Counted from the stretch's first letter, positions 1 through 13,700 are shown. The stretch: 64,000 nt of DNA from Epiperipatus broadwayi (GCA_028023455.1 JAQFVV010012572.1:930001-994000), one strand, 5' to 3'. Notes: generated from the letters alone by a model not told the origin. Made by a program: numbers and translations.

Positions 1-1350
1 GCTGTGTTAGAAAAATACACTATGAACACACGATAACGAATACTCGCACGATAATTCTGAACGTATAGTTTCTACGTCTAACTTCTCTTCTTTCCCCACG
101 AGGGTAATATGCAATTCTCATGCTATTCTTTGCAACTAATGCTCCGCTCTGCAACTAATGCTCTTCTCGAATTCACTTAAAATGCTCTGTGTTCTTTTCA
201 AAATGGCACCCTTTTTATCTGTTTGCTTTCTTTTGTTTTCTGGAGTAACTTATAAATTAAGGTGGGATTTAATTAAATTGGGTTCTGCTAATTAAATTCC
301 TTCGTTATCTGTTTAATTAGTTTGTTACAATTGATTGCATTTCAAGCTAACGTCTATGATTAAAATATTAGTAGCAAAATTTAAAGATTTAACAATAAAA
401 TAATATTTTAGAATAAGATACTTTCGTATGTACGTTTAATTTAAAATGCATATATTACAATATATATACATTTATTTTAAATATACATAGTAGCAAGATG
501 ATAAGAAATATGAAGCTTGTTATATTTATATAAGAGAAGTTAGTTTGTAGTTGAAATTAGAAAAAGAATTGTACAATCTAAATTATAATCACCAGAAACA
601 TAAAAGTTAAAAATCATAAAAACACATTGTTTTCAAAGAAAAAGTAAAGAACTGCAGAAGAAAAGATAAGAAATAATTAATTATAAAATAAAGATATAAA
701 AACAAAAGTATAGTCATTTGTTTAATAAGAAATAATTAATTACGGAATTTTGAAATGCTAAAGTTCTGTTTGTTTAATTAATGAAATAATAATGGTAAGA
801 AAAATGAGAATTAAAAAACATGAAAGATTTTGTTTGTGATTAAATTAAAATATACTAATTAAATCTGTTAAGGCAAGATTTAATTAGTGCAAAGATAAGA
901 TAAAATACAATGATATAAATAGGAAGAAACTTTGGCTACAAGGGTTCTGTATCTTTGTTGTTCTTCATGGGAGATGTTTTCTGTCATCGGGCGGTTCGCT
1001 GAACTAGATAGCCATGAGTGTTAACCCTCAGTCATTGAGGAGTTTCCTATCCCAGGCATCAGTTACCTGAAGGTTAATGAGTTGGTTAGGATTCCATACA
1101 GATCGCCCTGATCTTATTACTATTGTTTATATACCTGAAAAGGTTCGCAGAGGAATTACTACCAGAAGATAATATGACTTTATTTTGTTGGTTAGATTGC
1201 TAATTAATATTGTGGACTTAAAAAATTAGAACTGTCTCTAGTGAAATATGTCTACATGTTAGATGTGCAGAACACTATTGAGATTGAATTCTAAATGTTT
1301 CAATTAAGGTGGATTGCATAGTAGTGTTATATATTTTGTCTGTTTATTCA
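1..1350. other. Unassigned AT-rich stretch, possibly retroelement-derived
   Basis: No coding region could be supported. A 14-base word (TGCAACTAATGCTC) occurs twice in tandem near 133-166, and TTAATTAAAT-type motifs recur between about 260 and 890. A TATA-like ATATAAATAGG near 913-923 is followed by a more GC-rich stretch (about 930-1160), a layout that would suit a long terminal repeat with its promoter. No second copy, primer-binding site or reverse transcriptase was seen, so this is only a possibility. The missing 3' exons of the deacetylase gene were looked for here on the minus strand and were not found. Confidence 0.3.
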
Positions 1351-1352
1351 AT

Positions 1353-3250
1353 AAATAAATAAGGTAATACTATGAATACTGAACCCTACCGTCTGCTAGC
1401 ATTCTTTTTCGCCCAATTCACATCAATATACCGATTCATGGGTCGTCTATTTGTTTACATAATATTACAGTAAAAGATTTTTTTTTTCAACCGGTTTTTA
1501 AATTTTTTTCGTCGGCAATGGTAAATCACCAAAGTTTTTTTTTTATTCCACCTGGGTTTTTGTTGTTTTTAATAAACAAATACTTTGTTTTAGATGGTCT
1601 AGGGGTGTTGATTTGTTTGTAAATTAATGACTAACTGTCTGTAGGTTTCTTTACATAATATTACTTATGGTAAACCAAATTTTTTCCCACAAGGTTTTTT
1701 CTTTTTATTGGTTCGTTTTTTTAAGAAACAATCACTTTGTTTTTAAATGGAATAGGGGTGTTGGTTTGCTTTTAAATTATCGATTAACACTCCGTCGGTT
1801 TGTTTACACAAAAATACAGTAACAAACACTTTGTTGTTTTTAGATGGTGGAGGGGGTTGGTTGTTTGCTTTGAACTTATCTTCTTTTTTTGTTGTTGTTG
1901 ATGTTTTGATTTGCTGAAAGACTTCAACAATTTGATACTTTTGAATAAACCAAAACTTGGTTTTTTAGAGAGTGGAGGGGAGAGGGGTTGTTTTGATTTT
2001 GAATTGTCGTCTTTTTTTTGTTGTTGTTGTTAATTTATTACGAGGCTTTTTTTAAAAAAAATCTTTATGCTACAGAAAGCTTTATATGATAGCGAAAAGT
2101 TCTTCCTTAATTTTTTGGGCCTTTAATTTTAAAAAAAGACATAAACAGTTCGTTTTTAAAGAACACTTTTTTTTTAAGCTGGGGGAGGTAGGGTGGCGGG
2201 GAAGGTTTGTTTTGATTTTTAATTATCGACTTCTTTTTGGATTTTCTTTTTGAACATTTTATTATGTTACCGCACAGTTCTTTATTATTATTTTATTTTA
2301 TTTGGTAGGGCCTTTTGAATAAACTCTTAAACACTTCTTTTTCTTTTTTTTTGGTATAATAAAATATTATCTACTTTAATTGTTAATGAACCTTATCAAA
2401 TATTACCTACCTACTTTATAATCATATGAACAACAAAAACAACAAGTTTCCCATAAAATAATTTATTGAATCAAAAAGAAACGAAACTTTGGACAATTTG
2501 TGAACTAAAACAAGTAAAAAAAAACAAAAACACCATTTTTGGGGGCATAAAAAACAGCAGCCAAAAGTAACATGGAAATAAAATAACAGGGAAGTCTCAA
2601 AGCTGTAAGTAACGGATTTTGGAGCCTTCGAACCAACTTCCCTTACGCAGACCTACATAGCTATGCTTACAGGAGTTTCTCTTTCTGGGAAAGCACAATA
2701 TTGTGCGTCCATTTGTGTGGCTGGCCTGCAATTCACTCAGCTTCTACCAATTTGGACAACTTGCAGATGACATTTGACAGTTCTCACATGGATTCGCGCA
2801 TAAACGGGCATTTGCGCGCGAAATCGGAAAAAACTCTGCTGAAAAGAAGAACCTTTTCAAGTTGTATGCAGTTCAAGCGTAGGGAAGCATGTGTGACAAC
2901 ACGACAATTCTTAATATGGAATAATTATTCCATTACGCTTTCTAAAAAATTTCCGACAATGAATTTTTGCAGAATTTCATCTCTTTCAAATACAGCCACC
3001 ATCAAATCAGACCATAGCGAGAGTTCAAGAGCGCTCATTTGACGAAAACTGTCACAATGCAATGGGCATAGTATTTCATTATGTAATCATAGAATACATC
3101 GCCCTCAGGCAGCCTGTTACAGCTCAAAAAACACCTATTGTACTGTCAACCGTAAGTTAAGACTGCTAAAACGGTATATTGATGTGCGTTTTGTGAAAAA
3201 GAGCACCATCAGATGATAGGGTTCAGTATTCATACTATTACCATAAATAA
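1353..3250. mobile_element. 1.9 kb DNA element with long terminal inverted repeats
   Basis: The left end (about 1353-1433) and the reverse complement of the right end (about 3172-3250) match closely over about 80 bp. Shared blocks are GGTAATA.TATGAATACTG, GAACCCTA and CACATCAATATACCG. No transposase can be read, so it is probably non-autonomous. Its left half is a T/G-rich degenerate tandem repeat; its right half (about 2590-3120) is more GC-rich than the surroundings and contains an unsupported 113-codon open frame on the plus strand. The exact boundary and target duplication are unclear because the flanks are themselves A/T-rich (ATAAATAA on both sides). The superfamily is not recognised. 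Confidence 0.72.
1565..2245. repeat. Degenerate T/G-rich tandem repeat inside the TIR element
   Basis: At least five diverged units can be aligned by eye. Each has a block like AACAAA.ACTTTGTTTTTAGATGG (near 1574, 1727, 1822, 1947 and 2159), followed by a G-rich run and TTGGTTTG.TTT.AAATTATC-like sequence. Spacing between units varies from roughly 100 to 210 bp, so units have been lost or have grown. GTTGTTGTTGTT runs interrupt the third and fourth units. This looks like a subterminal or internal minisatellite of a DNA transposon, not a gene. Confidence 0.6.
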
Positions 3251-3603
3251 TTTTCATTATATTGGATATTTGAATTTATTTTATTCCCAGTTATCGTATT
3301 TGCTGTGATCTGTTACATTGTTTGTTAGCAGATACATAGCAAAGTTAAAATATGTTAAATTGTAATTCTTGCTTGACAAAAATTGATAGGAAGTATAAAC
3401 TAAGACTATTTCTAAACTTGAGCACATCATACTTTTATTTAAGAAAGTAGAAAAAAAAAATATTTTTCACCTTTTAATGCATTTATGTGAATAAAAGTAT
3501 TTCTTTAAAAAAAAATTTCCCATATATACATAAATAGCATTTGAGATTAAAATACAGACATGTAAATATTAAACTATAACAACATTTATTTATTTACTTT
3601 TTT

Positions 3604-4196
3604 GATAATAAATTGAAAGTATGCTAGCCTTTCACATGCGCAATTATAACTGAGACAGCCAATCAGATTTTAAACAGCTATCTAATAAACAATCAAGCTA
3701 AGACACGAGATAGAGATTTTGATAGAAAAGGTTGATACCAACCTTTTCTAAACTTAACTTTTATATATATAAGCCAGTATTAAGCATCTTAGCATGAAAG
3801 CTTTAAATATATAAACATATACAATTATCATTCATTGTGTTATTAATATAATATATTACGGCACGAAATCTCAGATTTACTATACTGCAATTTTCATAGC
3901 TGCAACGTATGTAAACAATATTTATCTAAATCACATGTTGTTAAAATTGATAATAAATTGAAAGTATGCTATGCGCAATTATAACTGGCTTATATATATA
4001 AAAGTTAAGTTTAGAAAAGGTTGGTATCAACCTTTTCTATCAAAATCTCTGTCTCGTATCTTAGCTTGATTGTTTATTAGATAGCTGTTTAAAATCTGAT
4101 TGGCTGTCTCAGTTATAATTGCGCATGTGAAAGGCTAGCATACTTTCAATTTATTATCAATTTTAACAACATGCGATTTAGATAAATATTGTTTAC
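3604..4196. repeat. Nested foldback element (two overlapping inverted repeats)
   Basis: An arm of about 170 bp at 3604-3775 returns as its reverse complement at 3987-4158 with few differences. A second inverted pair, 3911-3971 versus 4136-4196, is nested on the right side and starts and ends with GTAAACAATATTTATC. Each long arm also carries a near-perfect inner palindrome (AGAAAAGGTTG / CAACCTTTTCT, at about 3723-3750 and 4013-4040). No coding capacity is visible. This is typical of a MITE or foldback element that inserted into, or recombined with, a second copy of itself. Confidence 0.8.
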
Positions 4197-4199
4197 TTT

Positions 4200-5609
4200 T
4201 TTGACAAAAATGATTTATTTTCTTTAAAAAGACGTACTTTAATTATAGTATAATGTTGGACAGAGATTATAGTTATAAACAATTTCATTTTTAATAGTAC
4301 TTTAGGGTAAATAAAATATTAAAGTCCAATTTGAATAAAAAGTATTGGATTAATGAGATGCCAAATTAAAAAATATTATCAAATATTGAGATATTATAGA
4401 ATATATCAGAAAAATATCCTTTAGGGTGAATACTCACGAGTTATATTATTTCTATTTTCAATTTTCTTAACATCAATATTATAGGAATGTTAATTAATAA
4501 TAACTAACAAATAAAATTAGAGAATTTAGGTATAATGTTTTTTGTTTTTTTTTTATAAAAATATATTTATACCCAAATATAAAAAAAATAGCTTATAACT
4601 GCTTTCTTTCACACTATGATAATGTTACCACCAAGAGTGACTAACAACCACAACATCATCCTTTATTGCCATTGGCAATCAGATGTAGTATATAAATAAA
4701 TCTCCCTTAAATTTCTGTTTTCTTGTTTTGATTAAGTATAAATGTTGAATTTTAAAATGTTACATCTGTAAAAGGTAGACAGATTTAAAGTATAAAAACG
4801 ACAGATTTTTATTTTAATTAAAATGTAAAATATAGCTGAATTGGCTACAGAAAAAAAATGGAAAACTACTTCCGCAAAGATATGGCTTCTTAAGATTGGA
4901 CATATCAATCCTGAAGTAATTTCAATTGAAATATATTCTAAGAATAGATAAAAAGAATGATAGGATGATGAATAAGTCAGAAAGGTGATAAATTTAGTAT
5001 CTAAGACAACAAAAAAGTCTGAATATTATAGTAATCTATGGCTGTAAAAAAAGAATGAGGAAGAAGATGATGAAAATTTATACTCTGAAAGTAAAAGTAA
5101 TCATAACAATTTAACTATTGTTTTAAATTTACCAACAAAAGAAAGTATAAATAACATTCTAGTAAATATAAGACTGATGATAATAAGACAGATCAACCCA
5201 TAATTGCATTAATGGTGAAGTAGGAAATATATATGAAGAAATCAAAATGCAAAATAATTTAATAATGATAGTAGATGTTTAAAATGCTGTGATAGAAACA
5301 GATAGAGATATTAAAATTATTAATATTTTATACAAAAATTGTATGATAGTAATGAACACATGGCTTAATAATTACATGATGAGGATGGAAAGCTTACAAG
5401 TGATAAGAAAAGATTTCAATTAAATTATGTTTTGATTAAAACTGAATTAGAAATGATATTAAAGTGCATGTGCACATTCTGGAGCTATAACAGAATTAGA
5501 TAAAAACTGAATTGTGAAAGAAATGAGAAATGATAAATGAAAAAAAGATCCGGGAGAAAAAACTTCACAGTTATATACATGTATGAATAATATATATATA
5601 TATAAATAT
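4200..5609. other. AT-rich stretch without recognised features
   Basis: No gene, exon or clear repeat end was found. Part of it (about 4850-5600) may be the eroded 5' portion of the LINE that follows, because short open stretches on the plus strand look protein-like, but no diagnostic endonuclease motif could be read. Confidence 0.4.
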
Positions 5610-7490
5610 TAGCGAAGTGATTGATACATCAAATAAAAATGGATGAATTGTTCCAGAAAAATTTAAAAGATGTTACAATAGAGGCAGTGATAAATAAAAG
5701 AACAAAAAATGATTTACATTAGTAATGAGATGATGAATAAAATGATAGAAAAAATAAAATGGAAGAATATACATAAAAGATTTAACAATGAATTGAGAAG
5801 TGAAATATATAATGCTAGAAAGGAGTAGCTAGAACTGAAATTTACAAAAATAAAGAAATATACAAAAATACCTTGTATTTTCAAGCGCACATGCTTAAAG
5901 GTTTATTGCCTTAGTAAATATTACTTACGTAATCAATGTGTGTTAAATAAATTTAAAAAAATAAAGAAACTATAAAGAAAAGGCATGTTGAATTTAATTT
6001 ATAGTAAAATGAAATAAAGTGGATAGGAAAGCAGAATCACAGAAATGGAATCATAATGGAAGATAGAAATGTTAAAATATTAGTCAAGAAAATAAATGCA
6101 TTGAAAAGATAAGAAGAATATATCAATGACCGATGATAGAAATAATAAGACTTTGTCCAACTTAATTGAAATATAAAAATATGGGAATAAGATTTGAGAA
6201 ATAATGAGGATTAAAGTTATAAAAATATTATGTGAAATAAAAACTGTCAACGCAGATGAAATTGATAAGATTTCAATTGAATTATTGAAGAAATTGAGAA
6301 AATGAATTATTAATAATACAATCTATGAGCCAGAAGATTTTCTTTCAGGAGTCACAATTCTTCTGTGAAAAAGGCCTAATTCATGAAATGCAAGGCATAA
6401 CAATTAATTTCAAGATCTATGACAGCAGATACTAATTATAGATCTTAAAAAGCTGTATTTCAAAGAAATAAGACATTTAGAAAAAAAAATAAGATGTTGA
6501 GTGATAGAAAGAAAGAGATCAATATTTGCTTTATTAATCTTGAAGATATTTAATAAAGGGAATTGAGTTATTTTATTGGATATACTTAAAACGAAAGGCA
6601 AAGATTGAAAGAAATGTATTTATAAAGTAATCTATATATAAATCAGAAGATAGAAAGAGATACAAGACAGGAATTTTATCTATCTCTTATTTCAGTAAAT
6701 ATTTATTTAAATAAATTGCTAAATCAATGTTGTTATGAGATGAATAGAATTAATAATGGAAAAAAGAACAGTTAATTGTATGTAATTGGCTGATGATGAG
6801 ACAATTCTTGCAGATAGTGAGAATGAGCTCAATAAGATAGTACATAAGACTGACAAAATATATAGAAAATTTAGAAGAACAGTGAAATTAAAGCAATAAA
6901 AATAGGGGAGGAAAAAAGAAAAGAATGATAGTAAACAGTGAACAAAAAATTATGGAGAAGGCCAGTGCTTTTAAATATTTGGCAAGTTAAATAACAGCAT
7001 ATAAAAATAGAAATAAGAAAAAATGAGTAAGAAATACAATGGTTAAAAAGCTTTTAATAAGAACAAGAAGTAATTCTTTGGATCATGGAAATTGTATTTA
7101 AGAGATGTTTTAAAATATTGGAGTATTCTTATGTATGGAACAAAAAACATGAACAGTTAAAAAAAGTGAGAACAGTGAATTGGAGGATTAGAGATGTGGA
7201 TTAGCAGGTTAATAGAAAATATGTTGGAAATACAATATCAGAAATGCAGAAATGTTGAAAAGAGTAATTAAAAATATATACATTGAAGAAATTATGAACA
7301 GAAAAAGAAAATTAATTGGTCATATAGTTAAACATTGAGAAATTAAGAAAAATATTTTGGAAAGAATTATAGAAGAAATGACAAAAAAAAATAGATAATA
7401 AGAAAAAAATAAATATGGGCATTTGAACAAGAGACAGAAAGACTTGAATACTATGATCCAGTTTGATGTATAGAAGATTCTTTTTGACAG
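5610..7490 (+). mobile_element. Decayed LINE (non-LTR retrotransposon), reverse transcriptase region
   Basis: Reading across frameshifts and stops on the plus strand recovers LINE protein segments in the expected order. First is a pre-RT helical segment with ELRSEIYNARKE (about 5728-5850). Next is the RT catalytic box LADDETILADSENEL (the ADD codons start near 6789). Then FKYLAS (about 6970), a segment corresponding to the usual LEAFEMWCWRRML (here GGLEMWISRLIENML, about 7180-7230), and finally RKRKLIGHIVKH (about 7297-7335). This order is known from APE-type LINEs often annotated as endonuclease-reverse transcriptase. Many stops make it a dead copy. It ends about 80 bp below exon 4 of the deacetylase gene and lies antisense to it. 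Confidence 0.8.
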
Positions 7491-7571
7491 ATAACTTATT
7501 ATGCTAATGACATAAATAATTACTATGACAGTCTACATGAATTAAATAAATTATTATATAAATATACTCAC

Positions 7572-7700
7572 ACTGGCACCAGCTTCCAATCCTACATCTA
7601 GATCACTTTGTTGTTTACGTAGTGGAAAATTTTCTTCACAATGCATTGAAAATGTAAAGACATTTTCATTACTTTCAAAGATATATGCAGTCCCATCTCC
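7572..7700 (-). CDS. Deacetylase exon 4 (GDGT to FPLRKQQSDLD)
   Basis: The exon runs from ATATTTTAG|GGAGAT (AG at 7702-7701) to GCCAGT|GTGAGT (GT at 7571-7570), exactly 43 codons, phase 0 at both ends. It begins GDGTAYIFESNENVFTFSMH and ends SDLDVGLEAGAS. The GDGT directly continues DLDVHQ of exon 3, which confirms order and phase. The family protein continues for about another 90-100 residues, so at least one more exon must exist downstream (toward and beyond position 1). It is too short to be flagged as a free-standing open frame. Confidence 0.92.
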
Positions 7701-10700
7701 CTAAAATATAACTCATTATATGTACCAATATATAATTCCCAGAAATATCTACTTAATTTTAAATCAGAAGTAAACTAATACATATATATCTGTGTGTGTC
7801 TATGTGTATATATATTGCCAAATAATTTTTACGGTAAAAATAATAAAATATATATTTTAATTATTTGGAACTTACATATTGTATATTTATAACAGCTATA
7901 TATTATACTTCAAAGTTAAACTACATATGTAAAAAATGCTTTAAGAAATAATAATTAGCTCTACATATTCTATTACAAAACCATCTATTATAAATTTGAA
8001 TAATCAATGGTCACTAGATATCATAGCTATTAAGTCCATATCCCCAAACCAGTTTCTAGCTTATGGTCATCTTCAGTGAGAAGTATTGAGCCTAATGCTC
8101 CTAACATCCATCAGATGCCTTTAATTCTTTTAACTTTTGTTCTAAACTATTATTATTTTGATAAATTTTGAAATCTTTTACTTTCTTACATTTGAATTGT
8201 ATATTTTTACATTCATAATCTGAATTTTCTTTTGTATTTTGTGATTCAGAAATTAAACTCAATGATGTTTTATGCAAAACTATTGAATGGTTAGCTGCTC
8301 TGGAGGTTATGTGACATTCAAGCATCAAAAGTAATAGACTAAGGTTTGATCCAGAAATTTTTACCACTTCTATTGGACTAAATTACCCATGTTTATTTTT
8401 GCCATTTTTTTTTTTTTTATTTCCTTATAGAAATATTTTTAACCATCAGAAATATTATCACTTATTTAAAAATTAACAAACTGTATGCATACAGCTTACA
8501 CTATATCAACTTCACTTAAATAGCATTATTTCTAATATTTTCAAAATAATAGAATTACAATTGATCACTTTCTTTACCTAATACTATTAAGCTTTGTGAC
8601 TATAATTAAAGCTTGATTCTTTTTTGTTTACTCTACTGCTATGACATTTTGAAGATATAAAAGCATTGAATTCTTACAATAGCAATTTTTTTTAAAAAGT
8701 TTTTTAACTAATATATCTGCTTACTTCTGTTCTGAATCTATTTTATTATAAAAATATTTACAAAAAATATCTGGCCAAATTAAAATATAAATTTATTAAC
8801 TTTTTTTTTAAAAAAAAAAAAATAGAAAGAAGGTAAAGGAGAAAGCAATTTCATTTACAGCTAAAACATACAGACAAAAATAATATCTTATGAAGATGTC
8901 TGATCATACTTTGAGATCCAAATTAAGCTCAAAAGATGAATTCCCTCTTATCTGAAATTATCTGAGAATAGTTGTTTGAGAAAATTATTTTTAAAATTTG
9001 GTTCTTTTGGGAAAGGATTTGTTAGTGGAGCCGTCTGTTTTTAAGAATTGTATTTAAAGAAATAATATGGATTATTTACTTCACTCCAGAACTATCTAAT
9101 GGAATGGATAATCAATAAACTCTAGATGGTAGTAGTATAATCAAATTCCCTGATAAGTTTCTAACATTGGTGATATTCAGTAAGAATTAGGACTTGTATT
9201 CTTACAATTAGAAGCTTTACTTTCCTTATACTGTCCAAATTAATAATCTGATATTCAAAAATACTTTAAATTTTGAACTCAAGTCAACTTGCTTGTACAG
9301 TTAATAGATCTAACATTATGCCGGTGACTGTAAATTTTAGTCAATTCATTTTATACTAACTATAAGCATTGCTGATCCTTTAGCAAACATTGCTATATAC
9401 TGAACAAATATCACATGACTTATTTTTAACTGTATGCTTTTAGGAAGATTGAACTTATGATACTGTACATTAAATATGCATAATCAGCTGACCTTTATAA
9501 TCTTTAAAATCAATTTGTCATATGAGACACTAACAATCCTATACGCTAAATTGAAGTTTGTACTGTTTCCAATAGTATTAGTAATATATAGTGTTTGATG
9601 CTTAAATCTATTGCTAATTTTGCTGATCTCTGGCAAAGATACTAAATGTGAATTAAAGTCATTTCTATTTTGAATCTGATCTTATATTTGTAGCTTGATA
9701 ACTTTCTAGTGTGGGGCAATGAATTTTTGTTTTTCTGTTATGGTATTTTTCAACTTCCTATCTAATGAAGTTTGCATTTTGAATAAAATTTGTTTCGTCA
9801 TGTCAGATACTTAATTGTTTCCAGATTACACTTTTACAGTTTATTTGCTGTTTATAATTTTTCATTAATTTCTTTTACATATATCTCAATTCTCAGACAG
9901 CATGATTCAATATCAATGACAACATCTAGATAAGATTAATATAATCCACTTAATCACTATTTCATTTTCTCCTTTGAATATACTAAGATTTATGAAGAAT
10001 CAATTTTCTTTTACTATTAAAGAGCGCAACAATGAATCAGGAATTGAAATCAGTTATTATTCATTTTATCTGTTATCTTAATAGTACCAATATTTTTCTG
10101 GTGTCATTAGAAAATTCAATTGATCAAATTTTACAATTTTCATAGTTTTTATTATTTTGAGTTTAAATACAATGCTTGTGCATGATTTTAATGTTGGTAT
10201 TTTAAAAAAAAAAAAAACATATTGGTAATTTTTTAATGAAATTTCAGACTATAAAAATTTTTCCATGGATACTCCAATTTTTTTTTTTTAAAAAAAAAAA
10301 ACTTTCCTTTGTAATACTAAAAGTTTATGGTTAAGATATTTTATAGCTATCATTAAACTGTTAGAATTATCACTAAAAAATTCTTTATTATAATTTTTAA
10401 CAAAGTCTCAAGTGTTTAAAAAAGGAAAAGCAAAGTGAAAAAAAAAATTAAATTATCTTAAGATGTTGATTGTTTTCAATTAACAAAATATTTGCTATTT
10501 TAAAAATGTATATGATTACTAAACATCACATGATCACCATTCTCCATATAATAGTGCTAGCCAATGCAAGCCAGAGTAATCAATATATGCACAAACCTTC
10601 TTACATCTATTGATTACTCTGGCTTGCAATGGGTGGCACTACTGTACAGAGAGTTTTGCCTCTGTTAAAAATGTATATGCAAATAGATGAACAACAAACA

Positions 10701-13700
10701 CACAGATTATATATAATTATCAGAGAATCTTAGTGTGTTCTTACAATGCATATCTTACATACTGATGAATGTTTTCAGTGTAAAAATAGACTAATTGCTC
10801 ATTTGACCTGTGTTTCAGGTATAACATACCAATGACTTGGGTACCGGAGACTTACACTCCCATCAATCATACTGGAATAGCAATTATAGCTTCTCATATT
10901 AACAAATGATGTTTAATTCTTTGTCATCTATGATAAAATTCACTCAAAGGATTAGATAAACAAATGGATACAAAAGTTCAAATGATATTATATGATAAGT
11001 TGCTTTTCCAAAAACAGATAGAATGATTAAACAATAAGGTACAATAATTAAATGATATTTGGCCATCATTGGTGGTAATTTGCCATTGCTTGCCATCTTA
11101 ATGTGATTTATTTAGGATTCCAATTTTGAAGCTGTATAACAGTTTTAATAAACTTTTACATCAATAAATAGATGAGCATAAGGCTAAATGGTTAACACGA
11201 AGTTCCAATGGTTTAGAATTGTCTTTTTATGCTACAATAAACTATATTTCTCATAATCCAACTATAATACGAAGTAAACAATGAGAACTCTAGAAAAATA
11301 TATATGTATTACTGTCATTTAATATTACTGTAGTATTTGTTTCTAAAAACAAAATAAGAAAATTTTAATTACTTTCAAAGTTTAGCTTGAATGAATGCAT
11401 AGAGACAAATGCTATCCTATAAAAACTTATAAAACATTAATCAACAGGCTTCACCACTCTTACACTTATTTATATCATTGACCTTTTTTTCTTTGCTTTT
11501 AGTTAATAACTATTCTGATTTTACACCAGAATTATTTTCTTCAACATGTTTTTCTATATGTACATGAAACATGTTCATTTCCTTTAATTTTCAAAGACAT
11601 ATTCAATAAAGATTATGAATATCAAAGACACTCTTCACTTGAAGAATCAATTTCAACATAAACAAGTTTCGTTTGAAAAACCATCCTCAACATAGATCAT
11701 TTTCATTTGAAAGTTCATCATTACAGTAGGCATTTGAATTCATCTTAAAGCCAGAAAAATTGTATCCCAATTGTGATTCTAATTATTACTTGTGATGCAT
11801 TGGTGAAAAATTAGTAAAAAGAAATTATAAAAGTTATGATACTCAATGATTATTTGAATATATCATAAATAAGTAAGGAATTATTTTAAAATTCAAATAT
11901 TTACACATTATTTTCAATTTACCAAAACTAAGCATCATTTGGCATTCAAAAACAATATCTATTCTATTCCAGAACTCCTAAAAAACACTACGTATGCCTG
12001 AATCATGTGATTTTTTTGTTTCCATCTTTTGAAATTCATAATTTTTGTTTTAGTTGCTCATCTTGAATCATGTATCTAAAGTTCTGCAATTCACTGTGTT
12101 CTTTCCGATATTTACTATTCATCTCTTGGCATCAGGCATCTTTAGTACACTATATATTTCTCAATTCATTGTGTTCTTTGTACTATTAATCACTTTTAAC
12201 AACTACTTATAAATGTAGACATCACTAAAACAAATAACAGGGGATGAATCTAGAAATATGTCATATTTGTTTTGATTTTATTAAGTTACCATTTCTAAAC
12301 TATTTATTTCAAAGTTCTAAAAATCGTTTGCATGTAAAGTAATGGCTAATATAAACTTCTTTCTTGCTGGAGTATTTTATGTCTTATTGACAAATTTAAA
12401 TCCCACGGAAGATAGAAATATTAAGTCTTATTTTGAACTGAGATTGATGTTTAAAACTTCCAGTTGTTTATTTTACTGATTAAAACACTAGCTTTACCCA
12501 TGGCTTAACTCATGTTAATAGAATAAAATATTATAACACTATAAGTAGCTGTTTCCCATCATTATTTAAATGAAATAATAATACAAGTTATCAACAGCAA
12601 TATTGCAAAAAAATTAATATTTTACGATCAGTTATAGTATTTTATTTTAAATATATTTCTCATATGATAAACTAATTAGTATTATTGAGTATACACTCTG
12701 ATATATACAATATACCCACAACACATCAAATACAAAAACATATAACAAATTCATTTAATTACAAATAATAATCATTTGTAAATAATAATTAGTTTCAAGG
12801 AATTTGTTCCTGGCATGCTGTTTAGAAGTTATAATATATTTAAATATGCTTTTTTTTTTCAAGAGTTTTATTATTAAATTTTATTCTACTGATCAAAATC
12901 ATGCATTTTTAATTTGAATAATTGCATATAATATTCATTTATATATGGTAATTAAGTTTTAAAAATACAATTCCTAGCATTCTATTTGTAATACATATGA
13001 ATTTAAGTATTTATCTCTCTTTTAAATAGAGTCATGCATTTCTAATTTAACTAATAAATATCATTATGTTGACATATAAGGAGAGGAGAAAGGCTGTTTA
13101 ATTTTCCAGAATCATCTGAGAATGTCCCTGTTCCTGGCTAAAATATTGTAAATTTATAAGATCATTAGTTTTCTTTATGCATTGAATTAAGTGCCTAACT
13201 ATTTATTCATTTTCATGCTTATATATGCTTTCATTAATAAAATTCATTAACAAATATTATTATTGACAATGGCAGCAATTGTAATATATTATCATGTATT
13301 AGATATATAAAGGATAATAAAAATATATTTGGATAATTTTAATATTACTTAAAGTATATAATTTATAAAGCACTTAATAAATAATTGTTAATTTATTATG
13401 CACACTGCTATTATTTACAAAAGTAAATAATTTATTTTATTTGACAATTTTTAATATGGTTTCAATTAATTTATAAAGTACTGTAGAAAAGCCAGCTTTT
13501 TTTAATTATTGTAAGTCGACATTTTTTCTAATATAAATAATGTAAGGTTACCTACTTTCATTTATTTTTATTGATTTATTGCTTAAATTGAGGTAAGTAC
13601 TTTAAACCAAAAATCCATAGACTATGTAAAAATATAAAGAATTGGTAGATAGTAAATAAATAAAGAATAAAAAAATATATATATTTTTTCAATATTGTAG

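Noticed and set aside
2701-3042. 113-codon plus-strand open frame with a CpG-richer sequence
   Set aside because: It lies inside the TIR element, has no recognisable domain and begins in an arbitrary place. The reverse strand is equally protein-like in pieces, so no gene was called.
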